Made by a program: the position numbers and the translations under genes. Source: Bacteroidales bacterium (lineage in GTDB: Bacteria; Bacteroidota; Bacteroidia; Bacteroidales; UBA932). Taken from it: a stretch of DNA of 54,857 nucleotides. This document shows positions 1 through 9,039 of the stretch, piece after piece. How positions within the stretch are numbered: the first letter of the stretch is position 1; each line of letters starts with the position of its first letter. The notes below the pieces were generated by a model. It searched no databases, was not told where the DNA came from, and saw nothing but the letters and a program-made list of their open reading frames with translations. The stretch covers positions 1 through 54,857 of the forward strand of contig JAFVVN010000042.1 of assembly GCA_017502125.1 (NCBI GenBank). Direction: 5' to 3'.

Positions 1-2035
1 CCTTTCTGTATGTCCAGTTGATGTTCTCGTCGAAGAAATATATCTCCCATTCATCCGGTGAGAAGTCATACCTCCATTCACTCAGGACTTTTCCGATATG
101 CTTCTTCACCTCATTGTAGTCAGCACCTGCAGCCACTCTGATGAATGCTGTGGAAGGATGCCACCAAGGCTCGCTTCCGAAGACATAGAGTGCAAACGGA
201 GTGACTTCTTCCTTGAGTGTCTTGAAACTGAAGTCGTCGCAGAATCCGACGATTGCAGCATCCTGATCTGCGTGTCCGCTTACCCTGTCTTCGAGAGTGA
301 ATCCATATGTCCTTCTTGCTGCCTCATTGAAAATGAATGTACCGTTCGGATTGTTCTCATCTTCCTTGCGGAATGAGCGTCCTTCTGTTATTTTTATGCC
401 CATAAACTCGGGGAAGTCTGATGATACCGCATAGCACTGGAAGTTGACTACTGTGCCGTTAAAGTCGCGGCCCCAGCCCATTCTTGTCGATGCGAGGAGA
501 TTACCTGCCGCCCAACTGACATCCAGAATCTGAGGGTTTGCCTTGAGTTGCTCTTCCACAGTTTCTGCATTCTGTCCGATATACTCGGTGGTATGGACAA
601 ACAGAAGTTGCTCCTTGTCGAATCCCATATCGAAATCGACCATATATCTGCGCTGGAGGATGATGAAGCTTGAGCAGATGATCAGAATAAGCGAAATGAC
701 GAACTGAAGACCGATGAGGGTATATCTAAGTCTCTGTCCGGTCTTTGTGCCGCTGAATGATCCCTTCAACACTAATGCGGGCTCGAAGGAGGTGATGTAG
801 AAGGCAGGGTAGAGGCTTGATACGACTGCAATGATTACTGCAATGATCACTGTCAGGACAGATACGCCGACATTTGCACTGAATGCGCTGTCCGCGCTGA
901 TGAGGTGAGTCAGCTGGCTCATGTTGAAGAGCATCACGAATGCAAATGCAAGTGCGAGCGCAAACAGAATCAGGGTTACGCTTTCTGTAACCGTGCTGAT
1001 GATCAGTTCACGGCGTGTGCATCCGAGCACTTTCTTTGTGTTGACACTCCTGATGCGCTCAGGAATCTGTGCAAAGAAGAAGTTTATGTAGTTGATGAAT
1101 GCGATGCATACTATGAGCAGGGCTACAATGATAAGGATGACTGTAGTCGTCTTGCTTCCTCTTTCGATAGGGGTGGAGATGTTGGATGCATAATACAGGC
1201 CTTCCAGAGGCATGAACTGTACTTCAGCACTTGCCAGGAAGGTTCTTATCGCTTCATCCATCGCTTCCTGGGTCATTCCAAGTTCTTCCGCAGACGGAAA
1301 GTTGCTGAAATAATCTTTCATCAGGTATTCCCTGGTGACCGAAGCCAGGCTTTCCTCCATATCCTTGATCTGAGAAGGGTCGTAAACCTTAATGAAATAA
1401 TGGTATCCCCATTCCGAGAAATTGGTTATCCCGTCATCTCCCAGATTTCTGAGGACCTTCACATCTGCGAAATGAGAGTTCTCCGGCAGATCCTTGAAGA
1501 TGGCTTTGACTGTCCTGAGGTTGGCATATCCTTCATAACCGAGGCTCATTCCTATCTCAAGATCGAACTTCTCGGCGATGCTTTCGCTGATGGCAAACGA
1601 CTTCGTATCGGAAAGATCTTCGATTGAGCCGCTCACCACTTCCACTCCCAATGCTTCCAGAGCCGTTCCGGAGAAATTGGTGACGCCAAGGTCTATATCC
1701 TGCTTTACACCATCTCTTTCGATCCAGTATCTTGAGTCCTCAGTCCCGCTGAAGCTCAGAATACCTCCGTATTCGATATTCGGAGATGCCTCAAGGATGA
1801 TCTCTGCCAGAGGGCGGCAGAAGTTCAGCTGTCTCTTGTCGGCGTCTCCGTCCATGCTGCCGGAAGACATCACAAAGACCCTCTCCGAATCCTTGATGCC
1901 CTTGTTGAAGTTCAGGTCGTAATCCACCTGGACGAGAATGATGTAGAATGCTGCGAACGCCACAGCCATGCCCAGCACATTGAGTATGCCAGACATTGCC
2001 GAGCTGCCGCGTCTGAATATGTTGAATGATGCCAT
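1..2035 (-). CDS. FtsX/MacB-type ABC transporter permease, partial (C-terminus beyond window)
   Basis: About 678 codons are visible and the frame stays open to the window edge, so the C-terminal part is missing. I read the ATG at 2033-2035, giving MASFNIFRRGSSAMSGILN. A first membrane helix lies near residues 20-38 and is followed by a large periplasmic domain. A cluster of helices then starts around residue 285 (TTTVILIIVALLIVCIAFIN), with further helices near 340-360, 385-405 and 430-450, and a second periplasmic domain begins. This two-unit arrangement is usual for Bacteroidota permeases of the MacB/FtsX superfamily. The gene follows the ATPase gene by 54 bp and is the last visible gene of the exporter operon. 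The substrate cannot be told. It differs clearly from the other permease of the operon, so the two may form a heterodimer; that is inference. Confidence 0.85.
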   Translation of the reverse strand, partial: MASFNIFRRGSSAMSGILNVLGMAVAFAAFYIILVQVDYDLNFNKGIKDSERVFVMSSGSMDGDADKRQLNFCRPLAEIILEASPNIEYGGILSFSGTEDSRYWIERDGVKQDIDLGVTNFSGTALEALGVEVVSGSIEDLSDTKSFAISESIAEKFDLEIGMSLGYEGYANLRTVKAIFKDLPENSHFADVKVLRNLGDDGITNFSEWGYHYFIKVYDPSQIKDMEESLASVTREYLMKDYFSNFPSAEELGMTQEAMDEAIRTFLASAEVQFMPLEGLYYASNISTPIERGSKTTTVILIIVALLIVCIAFINYINFFFAQIPERIRSVNTKKVLGCTRRELIISTVTESVTLILFALALAFAFVMLFNMSQLTHLISADSAFSANVGVSVLTVIIAVIIAVVSSLYPAFYITSFEPALVLKGSFSGTKTGQRLRYTLIGLQFVISLILIICSSFIILQRRYMVDFDMGFDKEQLLFVHTTEYIGQNAETVEEQLKANPQILDVSWAAGNLLASTRMGWGRDFNGTVVNFQCYAVSSDFPEFMGIKITEGRSFRKEDENNPNGTFIFNEAARRTYGFTLEDRVSGHADQDAAIVGFCDDFSFKTLKEEVTPFALYVFGSEPWWHPSTAFIRVAAGADYNEVKKHIGKVLSEWRYDFSPDEWEIYFFDENINWTYRK

Positions 2036-2089
2036 TTGTCAGTTGTTATGGGTTGTTTCGTGTCTATTTGCGTTGGTTTTGTATGTTCA

Positions 2090-2770
2090 TTACAGTTCGT
2101 TCTTTACATCACTGACGATCTGTCCGTCGAAGAGGTTCACGACTCTCTGAGCCACGGACGCATCCTTCTGGGAGTGGGTCACCATCACGATGGTCGTACC
2201 TTCCTTGTTGAGTTCTGTCAGGAGATCCATCACCTCCTTTCCGTTCTTCGAGTCGAGGTTACCTGTAGGCTCATCGGCGAGAATCAGCTTAGGGTTCGAT
2301 ACGACTGCACGTGCGATTGCGACACGCTGCTGCTGACCTCCGGAGAGCTGCTGAGGGAAGTGCTGGGCTCTATGGCTGATATTCATCCTCTTTAGCATTT
2401 CGGTCACGCGCTGCTTGCGCTCAGATGAACTTATGTTGAGATATTTCAGCGGAAGTTCCACATTCTCATACACATTGAGCTCGTCGATGAGGTTGAAGCT
2501 CTGGAACACGAAGCCGATGTTGCCTTTGCGGAACTTGGTGCGGTCCTTCTCTTTGAGCTTCGCAACCTCCTGCCCGAGAAGCATGTAGCTTCCGTCTGTA
2601 GGGTTGTCAAGAAGTCCGAGGATGTTCAGGAGGGTTGACTTGCCGCATCCTGAAGGACCCATGATGGCCACGAATTCACCGTCCTTGATCTCGAATGAAA
2701 CCTTGTTAAGAGCTGTTGTCTCGATTCCCTCTGTACGGAAAACCTTGCTGAGGTTAGTTACTGTAATCAT
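2090..2770 (-). CDS. ABC transporter ATP-binding protein, MacB/LolD type
   Basis: This 226-residue protein has every element of an ABC ATPase: Walker [10 protein letters not shown] near residue 38, the signature LSGGQQQR near 142, Walker [13 protein letters not shown] near 162, and a switch histidine in MVTHSQ. The length and the EPTGNLD form are typical of the MacB/LolD/FtsE branch, which powers mechanotransmission permeases rather than channel-type transporters. It lies between two FtsX-type permease genes on the same strand and is expected to serve both at the cytoplasmic face of the inner membrane. The call to the family is secure; the cargo is unknown. Confidence 0.93.
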   Translation of the reverse strand: MITVTNLSKVFRTEGIETTALNKVSFEIKDGEFVAIMGPSGCGKSTLLNILGLLDNPTDGSYMLLGQEVAKLKEKDRTKFRKGNIGFVFQSFNLIDELNVYENVELPLKYLNISSSERKQRVTEMLKRMNISHRAQHFPQQLSGGQQQRVAIARAVVSNPKLILADEPTGNLDSKNGKEVMDLLTELNKEGTTIVMVTHSQKDASVAQRVVNLFDGQIVSDVKNEL

Positions 2771-2886
2771 ATCTATTCTGTTTTTGTTAATTATTTGTTA
2801 ATCATCTATTTATGCTGAATCGCCTGCGCCATTTGCCTCATGCGATTTAATGTAATGTGCTGTGATATAATTAATTATGAAATACG

Positions 2887-5262
2887 CTACTCGTTTTTCA
2901 ATGATTCTACCGGGTTGCTGCGGGATATCTGCAGGCTGTTGACTATCACGCATCCGGATACCAGGAGGATGATCGCCACATCCGCAAGGATGAAGAACCA
3001 AGGTGAGAGCGCGATCTTCTCCGAGAAGTTCCTGAGCCATGCTGATGCTGCAAACCAGGCTCCCACGTTGCCGAGGATGATTGCCGGAATGCTGAGCTTC
3101 ATGATCTCTGCCACATATATTCCCATTATCTCCTTGACCGTCGCTCCGTTGATCTTACGTACGGCCATCTCCTTGCTCCTTCGCTGCGACTCGTCACGGA
3201 CATATCCGATGAGTCCGAAAAGGGCGATGATGATAGAGACCAGACATCCTATGATGACCGTGTTCCTCATCCTTCTTTCGCTGGAATAGGCCTCCCGCAT
3301 AGAGTCTTTGTAAGACTTTACTACCACATCCTTGTTCTCTATCCTTGCCTGGATCACTTCTTCCACCTTTGCCATCATCTCCGTAGTGACTTCCGACACC
3401 TTGATGGCCATGAACGGCATGTGATCCTTTCCCACTTCTCCATAGAACTTGATGCTGGCACGTGTGTCCTGATTGGTCAGAGTGTTGATCCTGTAATCCT
3501 TATACACTCCGCTGATCGTTACCGCACCGATCTGGTCGTCATGTTCAGTGATATACACCTGCTTTCCTACTGCTCCGTCGCTCCAGTCCCTGAACTCCAT
3601 CATTTTCTCGACGAAACTCTCGCTCACAGCAATCTCGGTCGGTGACTGAGGATATCGGCCTTCTATGAAAGGAATCTCAAGCATGTCGAATAGTCCTGCC
3701 GAGCCGGAATATTGGTCGGCGATATTGAAGAGGTTTTCCTGACCGTTGTCAAGCAGATACACATTGTTCCCTGATGACGAATCAAGAGGGAGAGTATAAG
3801 ATACCTGGACGTCAAGCACTCCGGGAACCAGCTTCAGGTCATTCATTATTCCCTGATGAACGCTTCTGTCTGTTCCTGTAAGCACAGTCCAGAGAAGATC
3901 ATCGTATTCATATCCGGGCTTGTCATTCACGGCCTTGTTGTACTGCGCGGAGATCACACCCATCAATGTGAGCAGAAGCGCGCATATTCCGGTCTGGACG
4001 AACAGAAGTCCCAGTTTCCATATCTTCTTGTTTTCACGATAGTTTCTGATGGCTGCTCCGGCAGGAATCTTCGAATAGAGATAGCCCGGAACAAGCGCTG
4101 CAATGAAGAATACAGCCAGTATGACCCCTACGACTGTCATATATGTCCCTCTTACAAGAAGGGCATCGACAGGAACCCCGACGATATCCTCTATGACAGC
4201 CTGAAGCGAAAGCACGATGGCAGCAACCACGACCAATGCCGCCGCGACATCAACTGCCGCCTCCTTGAACATGATTCCGTAGATGTTTGCGCCTGCTGCT
4301 CCATAGCACTTGCGTACTCCCATCTCCTTTGATCTCTTCACCAGAGCGGATACTGATATCAGAATATAGTTCAGGAGCGAAATCATGATAAGAAGTATGG
4401 CCACTATAGTCAGAATGACCATCATGTTCTTCATTCTTTCAGAAGAGATGTGTTCACCCTTGAGAGGTGCCAGGAAGAAATGGATGTCAAACTCCGATGT
4501 TTCTGCCATCTGCTTCACTTCCGGAGGGTAGTTCTTCTCCTGCATCAGTCTGATTGCGGGAGCGAGCATATCTGGGTCAGTGCCTTCCGCCAGTCTTACA
4601 TATCCTCTATAACGGTCGTTTCCAAACCAGTTCTCAGTAGATTCTTTGACAAGACTCTCCATGGAGAGAAGTACATCATTTCTAATGGAACTGTGATATG
4701 GGAAGTCTTTGAATACGCCTCCGATCTCAACCTTGAAGTTCGGCATTTCTTCGCTGTAGATAATCTGACCGATTGCCTCATTCACTCCACCAAGTTTATT
4801 TGCGAATGATTCGGACACCATTGCAACAGCTATCTTACTGAGTGCTTCTTTCGGATTACCGGCAAGAATCTCAGTATTGAAAACATCAAAGAAGCAAGTG
4901 TCTGCCGCAATGCATTCTCCCGTTATGACATTTTTCTGTTGGTCTATAAATTTGTCGCTGTTGACTAGAAATGTCCAACGGGTCGCAACCTCCACCCCTG
5001 GAACATGATCCTTGAATCCCGGAGCAATAGCACCGGAAATCTGTGGGAAATCCCTATCCTCTCCGTGCTGGGTATATACGGTTCGTATCTGATAAATCTG
5101 CTCATAATCAGCATAGCAGGTGTCATAACTCATCTCATAGCATACCTTCGCTATCAGAATCAGACCTATGGCCAATCCTGTGCCGAGCGACAACGCCTTT
5201 ATTATTGTTTCCTTGATTTTCATCGTGATGCGTAAGTTGTTGATTTTTATTGGTTTTACCAT
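2887..5262 (-). CDS. FtsX/MacB-type ABC transporter permease
   Basis: A 791-residue inner-membrane protein with two repeats of the MacB_PCD plus FtsX layout. One helix lies near residues 27-43, then comes a periplasmic domain. Three helices follow at about 283-305, 336-358 and 375-395, then a helix near 417-437 opens the second periplasmic domain. The last three helices lie near 672-690, 725-745 and 758-780. The start at 5262 (MVKPIKINNLRIT) is preferred because family members begin with a similar NNLRIT stretch; an alternative ATG is at 5223. It lies 76 bp after the adaptor gene and 116 bp before the ATPase gene, so one transcript is likely. Such permeases couple cytoplasmic ATP hydrolysis to movements of the periplasmic domain. 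No substrate can be named. Confidence 0.88.
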   Translation of the reverse strand: MVKPIKINNLRITMKIKETIIKALSLGTGLAIGLILIAKVCYEMSYDTCYADYEQIYQIRTVYTQHGEDRDFPQISGAIAPGFKDHVPGVEVATRWTFLVNSDKFIDQQKNVITGECIAADTCFFDVFNTEILAGNPKEALSKIAVAMVSESFANKLGGVNEAIGQIIYSEEMPNFKVEIGGVFKDFPYHSSIRNDVLLSMESLVKESTENWFGNDRYRGYVRLAEGTDPDMLAPAIRLMQEKNYPPEVKQMAETSEFDIHFFLAPLKGEHISSERMKNMMVILTIVAILLIMISLLNYILISVSALVKRSKEMGVRKCYGAAGANIYGIMFKEAAVDVAAALVVVAAIVLSLQAVIEDIVGVPVDALLVRGTYMTVVGVILAVFFIAALVPGYLYSKIPAGAAIRNYRENKKIWKLGLLFVQTGICALLLTLMGVISAQYNKAVNDKPGYEYDDLLWTVLTGTDRSVHQGIMNDLKLVPGVLDVQVSYTLPLDSSSGNNVYLLDNGQENLFNIADQYSGSAGLFDMLEIPFIEGRYPQSPTEIAVSESFVEKMMEFRDWSDGAVGKQVYITEHDDQIGAVTISGVYKDYRINTLTNQDTRASIKFYGEVGKDHMPFMAIKVSEVTTEMMAKVEEVIQARIENKDVVVKSYKDSMREAYSSERRMRNTVIIGCLVSIIIALFGLIGYVRDESQRRSKEMAVRKINGATVKEIMGIYVAEIMKLSIPAIILGNVGAWFAASAWLRNFSEKIALSPWFFILADVAIILLVSGCVIVNSLQISRSNPVESLKNE

Positions 5263-5338
5263 GTTGGCTCGCCTTCCTTTGACGTCGAGCTGAACTGTGT
5301 TTCTTGTTGATATTCAGGGTTTTGCCTATCACGCTGAA

Positions 5339-6595
5339 TCAGAATACCAATACTTCGTTATCACCAAAATTATCATAGCCCGAAGTTATCACTTTTTCTC
5401 CGGCTTCCAGCCCTTCAAGCACCTCGTAGAACTGAGGATTCTGCCGGCCGATGCGGATTTCACGTTTAACTGCCTTTCCGCCCTCTGGCGACACTACATA
5501 GATCCACTTTCCTCCGGTCTTCTGATAGAATGTGCCTCGAGGGATGAGGATGGCCTTCTCAGGCTGGCCGAGCTGCAGGTTGAGATAGTAGGTCTGACCT
5601 GTGCGGATATTTGCCGGCTGTTCTCCGCTGAACTTGAAGTCTGCCTTGAACTTGCCCTCGCGCACCTCGGGATAGACCTTTCTGATGACAGCATCGTAGG
5701 ACTCGTTCTGACGCTCGAACGATGCGGAAAGCCCTGCAGATACCCTGTCTATATAATGCTCGTCGATCTGTGCCTCGATCTTGTAACTTCCGAGTTCGTT
5801 GATCTGACCAATCTTGGTTCCGCTCGCGATGGACTGACCGAGTGTCACATCCAGAAGTCCGAGTTCGCCGCTGATAGGGGACTTGATTGTCAGGTTGTCC
5901 TTCCTTCTGCGTATCATCTGCATATTCAGACGCATGTTCTCAAGGCTCTCCTGCATCTGACGGATCTCCACGCTTCTGTAGAGACTATCCTGAGTGGCAC
6001 GCTCCTTTACAAGTTCAAGTCTTCCTGCAGCGAGTTCATAGTCCTCTTGAGCTGTAAGATAATCTTCACAGGCAATCAGTTTCTCCTCATAGAGAGCCTT
6101 GTTCTGCTCATATTTCCGGCGCAGCCTCTTCACCTCGATCTGCAGCTGGAGCTTTTCCTGCTGTACGCTCAGCCTCTGCTGCTCCATGGAGATCATGGTG
6201 TTGCGGAGAAGATTCTCCTTTTCGGCCAGTTCAGCCTCGGAATTAAGGATCTGCAGGTCGAGGTTGTCGTTGCTCAGACGGATGATCTCATCTCCGACAT
6301 TCACCCTGGATCCCTCCTCGATGATGATCTGCTGCACGATACCGCCTTCCTGAGGGCTGATCTGTATCGTGGTCATCGGCTGCACCTGTCCGCTGATGCG
6401 GATGTAGTCGTTGAACTCTCCGCTGCGAACCTCACTGATCGAGAGGGTATCACCGTTCACCCTGAGTGTGCTCGCATCGTCGCGAAACACCAGCCAGAGG
6501 ATGAATGCCGCCATAAAGGCACCGAACCAAAACGGCAAAGCCTTCTTTGTAAAAGCCACTGCAATTCCTTTCTTCTTTTCAATTATCTTGTCCAT
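5339..6595 (-). CDS. Periplasmic adaptor subunit (HlyD/MacA family)
   Basis: The 418-residue product has one N-terminal membrane helix (about residues 20-40, ALPFWFGAFMAAFILWLVF). The first half of the biotinyl-lipoyl domain follows (GGIVQQIIIEEGSRVNVGDE), then a long coiled-coil hairpin between about 115 and 235 rich in Glu, Leu, Gln and Arg. The second lipoyl half is SPISGELGLLDVTLGQSI, and the beta-barrel and membrane-proximal domains end the protein. This is the usual architecture of adaptors that bridge an inner-membrane ABC transporter and an outer-membrane TolC channel. The operon supplies both partners. Length fits the family (380-430). No missing parts were seen. Confidence 0.9.
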   Translation of the reverse strand: MDKIIEKKKGIAVAFTKKALPFWFGAFMAAFILWLVFRDDASTLRVNGDTLSISEVRSGEFNDYIRISGQVQPMTTIQISPQEGGIVQQIIIEEGSRVNVGDEIIRLSNDNLDLQILNSEAELAEKENLLRNTMISMEQQRLSVQQEKLQLQIEVKRLRRKYEQNKALYEEKLIACEDYLTAQEDYELAAGRLELVKERATQDSLYRSVEIRQMQESLENMRLNMQMIRRRKDNLTIKSPISGELGLLDVTLGQSIASGTKIGQINELGSYKIEAQIDEHYIDRVSAGLSASFERQNESYDAVIRKVYPEVREGKFKADFKFSGEQPANIRTGQTYYLNLQLGQPEKAILIPRGTFYQKTGGKWIYVVSPEGGKAVKREIRIGRQNPQFYEVLEGLEAGEKVITSGYDNFGDNEVLVF

Positions 6596-6625
6596 GATTT
6601 TGAATGATTACATTGTCTGTTTGCT

Positions 6626-6777
6626 GTATGTCTGAAATATGGAGGAGGCATTTTCGCACCCTCTCGAGCGATTGACAAACGGTCCTGTGGACCTTTGTAG
6701 CGAGAAGCCTGCGGTAGCAGTTTTAGGGGGAGGGGCCCACGAAGTGGGAGGGGGCCTCCGGAATATTCAGACATCAG
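6626..6777. repeat. Intergenic inverted-repeat-bounded element (REP/MITE-like), copy 1
   Basis: The stretch fills almost the whole gap between the TolC-like gene and the adaptor gene. Its ends form an imperfect inverted repeat: 6628-6648 (atgtctgaaatatggaggag) against 6755-6774. Inside are a hairpin near 6735-6747 (gcccacgaagtgggag) and the motif gtcctgtggac at 6682-6692. On the opposite strand the internal motifs occur in the same order as in the element at 42323-42500, so the two appear to be relatives. No open frame of note is inside. Whether it moves, acts as a REP-type mRNA stabiliser, or only folds as a long hairpin inside the operon transcript cannot be decided here. Confidence 0.6.
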
Positions 6778-8130
6778 CTACTGATTGATATAGCTTATTC
6801 CATTATAATAGTTTACCACGCTGCGCTTGATGTAGAATTTAAGGAGCGCATCCAGCCTGCTGGTCTTGGCATTGAGCCAGTTGTCCGATGCCTTCTGGAA
6901 ATCGATCGTTGAAATCAGACCCAGCTCTAATTTCCTCAGGTTCAGATGATATGCCTCCTCCTGAAGAGCCGTCCTGCGGTCTGCCTGACGGAAGGCTGCC
7001 GATGCTCCGTCCCTGTCCTGCACGGCACGTATCACCTCTGCCTCCACCTCACGTATCTTCTGCTCGTACTGTATTGTCGCGCGTCTGCTTTCATTACGCT
7101 TTCTCCTCAGGTTCGAGAATGTCGAAAGACGGTCGAATATCGGAAATGACAAAGACAACTGGATATACTCTCCGCCATTGTTCCTGAACTGAGTGTGGAA
7201 AGGTGTCGGAACATAGCCTTCCATTCCCGGATAGGTGTAGTAACTGGTAGACCATCCGGCATTCAGCGAAAGACTTGGGGTGAATCTCCATTTTGCTGTC
7301 TTTAGTTCGAGCATTGCATTATCCATACGCCCCTTGGCGATTGCTATGGAAGGGAGGTTGTTCACTGCATAGTCTATGATGCTTTCTGTCTCATCCTCCG
7401 GTGTCAGGGTTGCTACCACCTCTGCATCCGCCATCGATGTGTCGATGAGAAGTTCCTCATCCATAGGCCAGAACATGAGGTCCTTGAGGGTAAGGAGAGC
7501 ATCGGCGTGCTGGTTTCTGGCGTTGATCAGCTGATATTCGCGATCTGCTAGTTCAGCCTCCATCTCTATCACATCCGTATATCCCTTCTGTCCGAGTTCC
7601 TCCTGCTTCTTTGCAAGCGTCAGTGCATCCTGTGCTGTCCGTACCTGTGATTCAAGGATATGGGCAAGCTGCTCGAAATATACGACGTTATAATATGCTT
7701 CCATTGTTGCCAGACATATCTCGTCGCGTGTCAGTTCCTCCTGGTCGATTCCCATCTTCAAGGCAGTCTTGCTGATCTTCATGTTATTCACCGCCGAGAA
7801 TCCGTCAAAAAGGGTGATGCCCGCTCCGACCTGATAGCCGTTGTTGAAAGAGGTAGTAGATACATAGGTATTGGTCTCAGGGTCCACAGAACGACCGAAG
7901 TTAGAATACGCATAAGTTCCGGCTGACACCTCAGGTGTGAACACCCTCAGGATCGCATCCCTCCGGGCAACACGTGCATCATCCACATCCATCTGCTGAA
8001 GCTTCATCTTAGCAGAGTTCTCCACAGCATACTGCATGCACTCCTTAAGCGTCATCACATCCTGGCCATACGCCACGGAAGCAAGTCCCAGGGCCACTGC
8101 AAAACAAATTATTCTTCTGGAGAAATTCAT
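6778..8130 (-). CDS. TolC-family outer-membrane channel protein
   Basis: A 450-residue protein with a cleavable signal (MNFSRRIICFAVALGLASVAYG, read from its ends: cleavage near residue 22). Two outer-membrane efflux protein repeats follow. Each has long amphipathic helices and a short beta segment, for example LMTLKECMQYAVENSAKMKL at the start and the Arg/Glu-rich helices near 330-385. The length fits the family. It is the first gene of the exporter operon and would give a tripartite machine with the adaptor and the MacB-like transporter. The ATG at 8130 follows a 315-bp divergent spacer shared with the ECF sigma gene. The family call is strong; the cargo is unknown. Confidence 0.9.
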   Translation of the reverse strand: MNFSRRIICFAVALGLASVAYGQDVMTLKECMQYAVENSAKMKLQQMDVDDARVARRDAILRVFTPEVSAGTYAYSNFGRSVDPETNTYVSTTSFNNGYQVGAGITLFDGFSAVNNMKISKTALKMGIDQEELTRDEICLATMEAYYNVVYFEQLAHILESQVRTAQDALTLAKKQEELGQKGYTDVIEMEAELADREYQLINARNQHADALLTLKDLMFWPMDEELLIDTSMADAEVVATLTPEDETESIIDYAVNNLPSIAIAKGRMDNAMLELKTAKWRFTPSLSLNAGWSTSYYTYPGMEGYVPTPFHTQFRNNGGEYIQLSLSFPIFDRLSTFSNLRRKRNESRRATIQYEQKIREVEAEVIRAVQDRDGASAAFRQADRRTALQEEAYHLNLRKLELGLISTIDFQKASDNWLNAKTSRLDALLKFYIKRSVVNYYNGISYINQ

Positions 8131-8250
8131 CTTTATAATAGGGTTGTTAAGTTTTTATTCATGTTCGTGCCAAATAATAACACCCGGCGTACCAAACTAT
8201 GTAACCTGTTGATATGTAAATAGATGCAGATTTAAGGGAAGTAAATCTAC

Positions 8251-8267
8251 TGTAAAGTTTCTTTACA
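8251..8267. promoter_or_regulatory. Palindromic operator candidate upstream of the exporter operon
   Basis: Seven-base perfect arms (TGTAAAG / CTTTACA) with a three-base spacer lie 121 bp upstream of the TolC-like start. A partial copy of the arm follows at 8272-8277. The symmetry and the position in a divergent spacer suggest a dimeric regulator site. No regulator was identified, so this stays an inference. Confidence 0.35.
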
Positions 8268-8339
8268 CTTTTGTAAACCTAAAAAGAAAGATGCCCTGCA
8301 ATTCTCATCGCAGGACACCTCTAACCTAAAACTTAACCT

Positions 8340-8366
8340 ATGAAAAAAACTATTCAAGATGTGTAA
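8340..8366 (+). pseudogene. Eight-codon remnant-like frame with receptor-gene leader
   Basis: ATG at 8340 gives MKKTIQDV then a stop. It follows ctaacctaaaacttaacct, a leader seen before many Bacteroidota receptor genes. It may be a deleted gene start or a leader peptide. Only the start survives, so identity is unknown. Confidence 0.3.
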
Positions 8367-8415
8367 AGGCAAATTCCGTACCTACTCCTCTGAACGACAT
8401 TCAAAGAAAATCCTT

Positions 8416-8423
8416 TATCTTTG
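8416..8423 (+). promoter_or_regulatory. -7 promoter element of the ECF sigma gene
   Basis: TATCTTTG matches the Bacteroidota TAnnTTTG element and lies 22 bp before the ATG at 8446. A convincing TTG at the expected 19-bp spacing is absent. Confidence 0.5.
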
Positions 8424-8445
8424 TGAGTAGAATAAGATAGAGAGC

Positions 8446-8964
8446 ATGCCCCAACCAGACAATAACATAAACTTCGACGACCTGTTCCGCTACAACTACA
8501 GGCCTCTCTGTCTGTATGCTCTGCATTACCTACAGGATGCAGATCTCTCGGAGGACATCGTTCAGGAAAGCTATGCTGCACTCTGGGAGAAACTTCAGGA
8601 AGGTACACACGTACTGAACCGCAAGTCCTATTTATATATGATGGTGCGAAACCGTTGTCTGGACCATCTTCGTAAGAAAGGCATTCCTACTGAATCCCTC
8701 AAGCCATACGACACCTACGGAATCATCGACGATGACGATGCGCAGGAGCGATCACAGACTGAGGCCAAGCTCTGGACTGCGATAGACTCCCTTCCCGACA
8801 AATGCCGCGAGGTATTCATCCTCAGCAAACGTGACGGACTGAAATACGAGGAGATTGCCGAGGAACTTGGATTGTCAGTGAATACTGTCCGAAATCAGAT
8901 CAGCAAGGCCTTGAAAGTCCTGAAAGAAGGTGTCCACAAACTTTATACATTCTTTTTTGCATAA
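8446..8964 (+). CDS. ECF sigma factor (FecI-like)
   Basis: This 172-residue sigma-70 family protein has region 2 near residues 8-75 (DLFRYNYRPLCLYAL, then DIVQESYAALWEKL) and region 4 near 110-165 (LPDKCREVFILSKRDGLKYEEIAEELGLS), with a helix-turn-helix at the end. Length is normal for ECF factors. The next genes code for FecR and a receptor with an STN domain, so the likely circuit is ligand binding at the receptor, signal through FecR, and release of this factor to transcribe the unit. The ATG sits 22 bp after a TAnnTTTG element. Confidence 0.93.
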   Translation: MPQPDNNINFDDLFRYNYRPLCLYALHYLQDADLSEDIVQESYAALWEKLQEGTHVLNRKSYLYMMVRNRCLDHLRKKGIPTESLKPYDTYGIIDDDDAQERSQTEAKLWTAIDSLPDKCREVFILSKRDGLKYEEIAEELGLSVNTVRNQISKALKVLKEGVHKLYTFFFA

Positions 8965-9039
8965 ATTTTCAAATCATATAGTACTTTTTCAAAACACTTC
9001 CGTCTTAATGTCGGATTAACGGAATCTTAGATCTTATTT

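Larger units (their letters stand above)
8131..8445. other. Divergent intergenic region between the exporter operon and the ECF sigma unit
   Basis: The only gene-free stretch over 300 bp. It holds a perfect inverted repeat TGTAAAG-ttt-CTTTACA at 8251-8267, with a further TGTAAA copy at 8272-8277. It also has a GC hairpin at about 8292-8318 (ccctgc ... gcagg). A sequence typical of Bacteroidota receptor-gene leaders (ctaacctaaaacttaacct, 8322-8340) leads into an eight-codon frame starting at 8340. A -7 element TATCTTTG at 8416-8423 sits 22 bp before the sigma gene start. No clear -33 element for the sigma promoter was seen. Confidence 0.6.

Noticed and set aside
905-1627. Plus-strand open frame of 240 codons
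   Set aside because: Antisense to the partial permease that reads without break on the minus strand from 2035.
5297-6607. Long plus-strand open frame of 436 codons
   Set aside because: It lies opposite the adaptor gene, whose motifs and coiled coil are clear; the plus reading has no recognisable domain and is a shadow.
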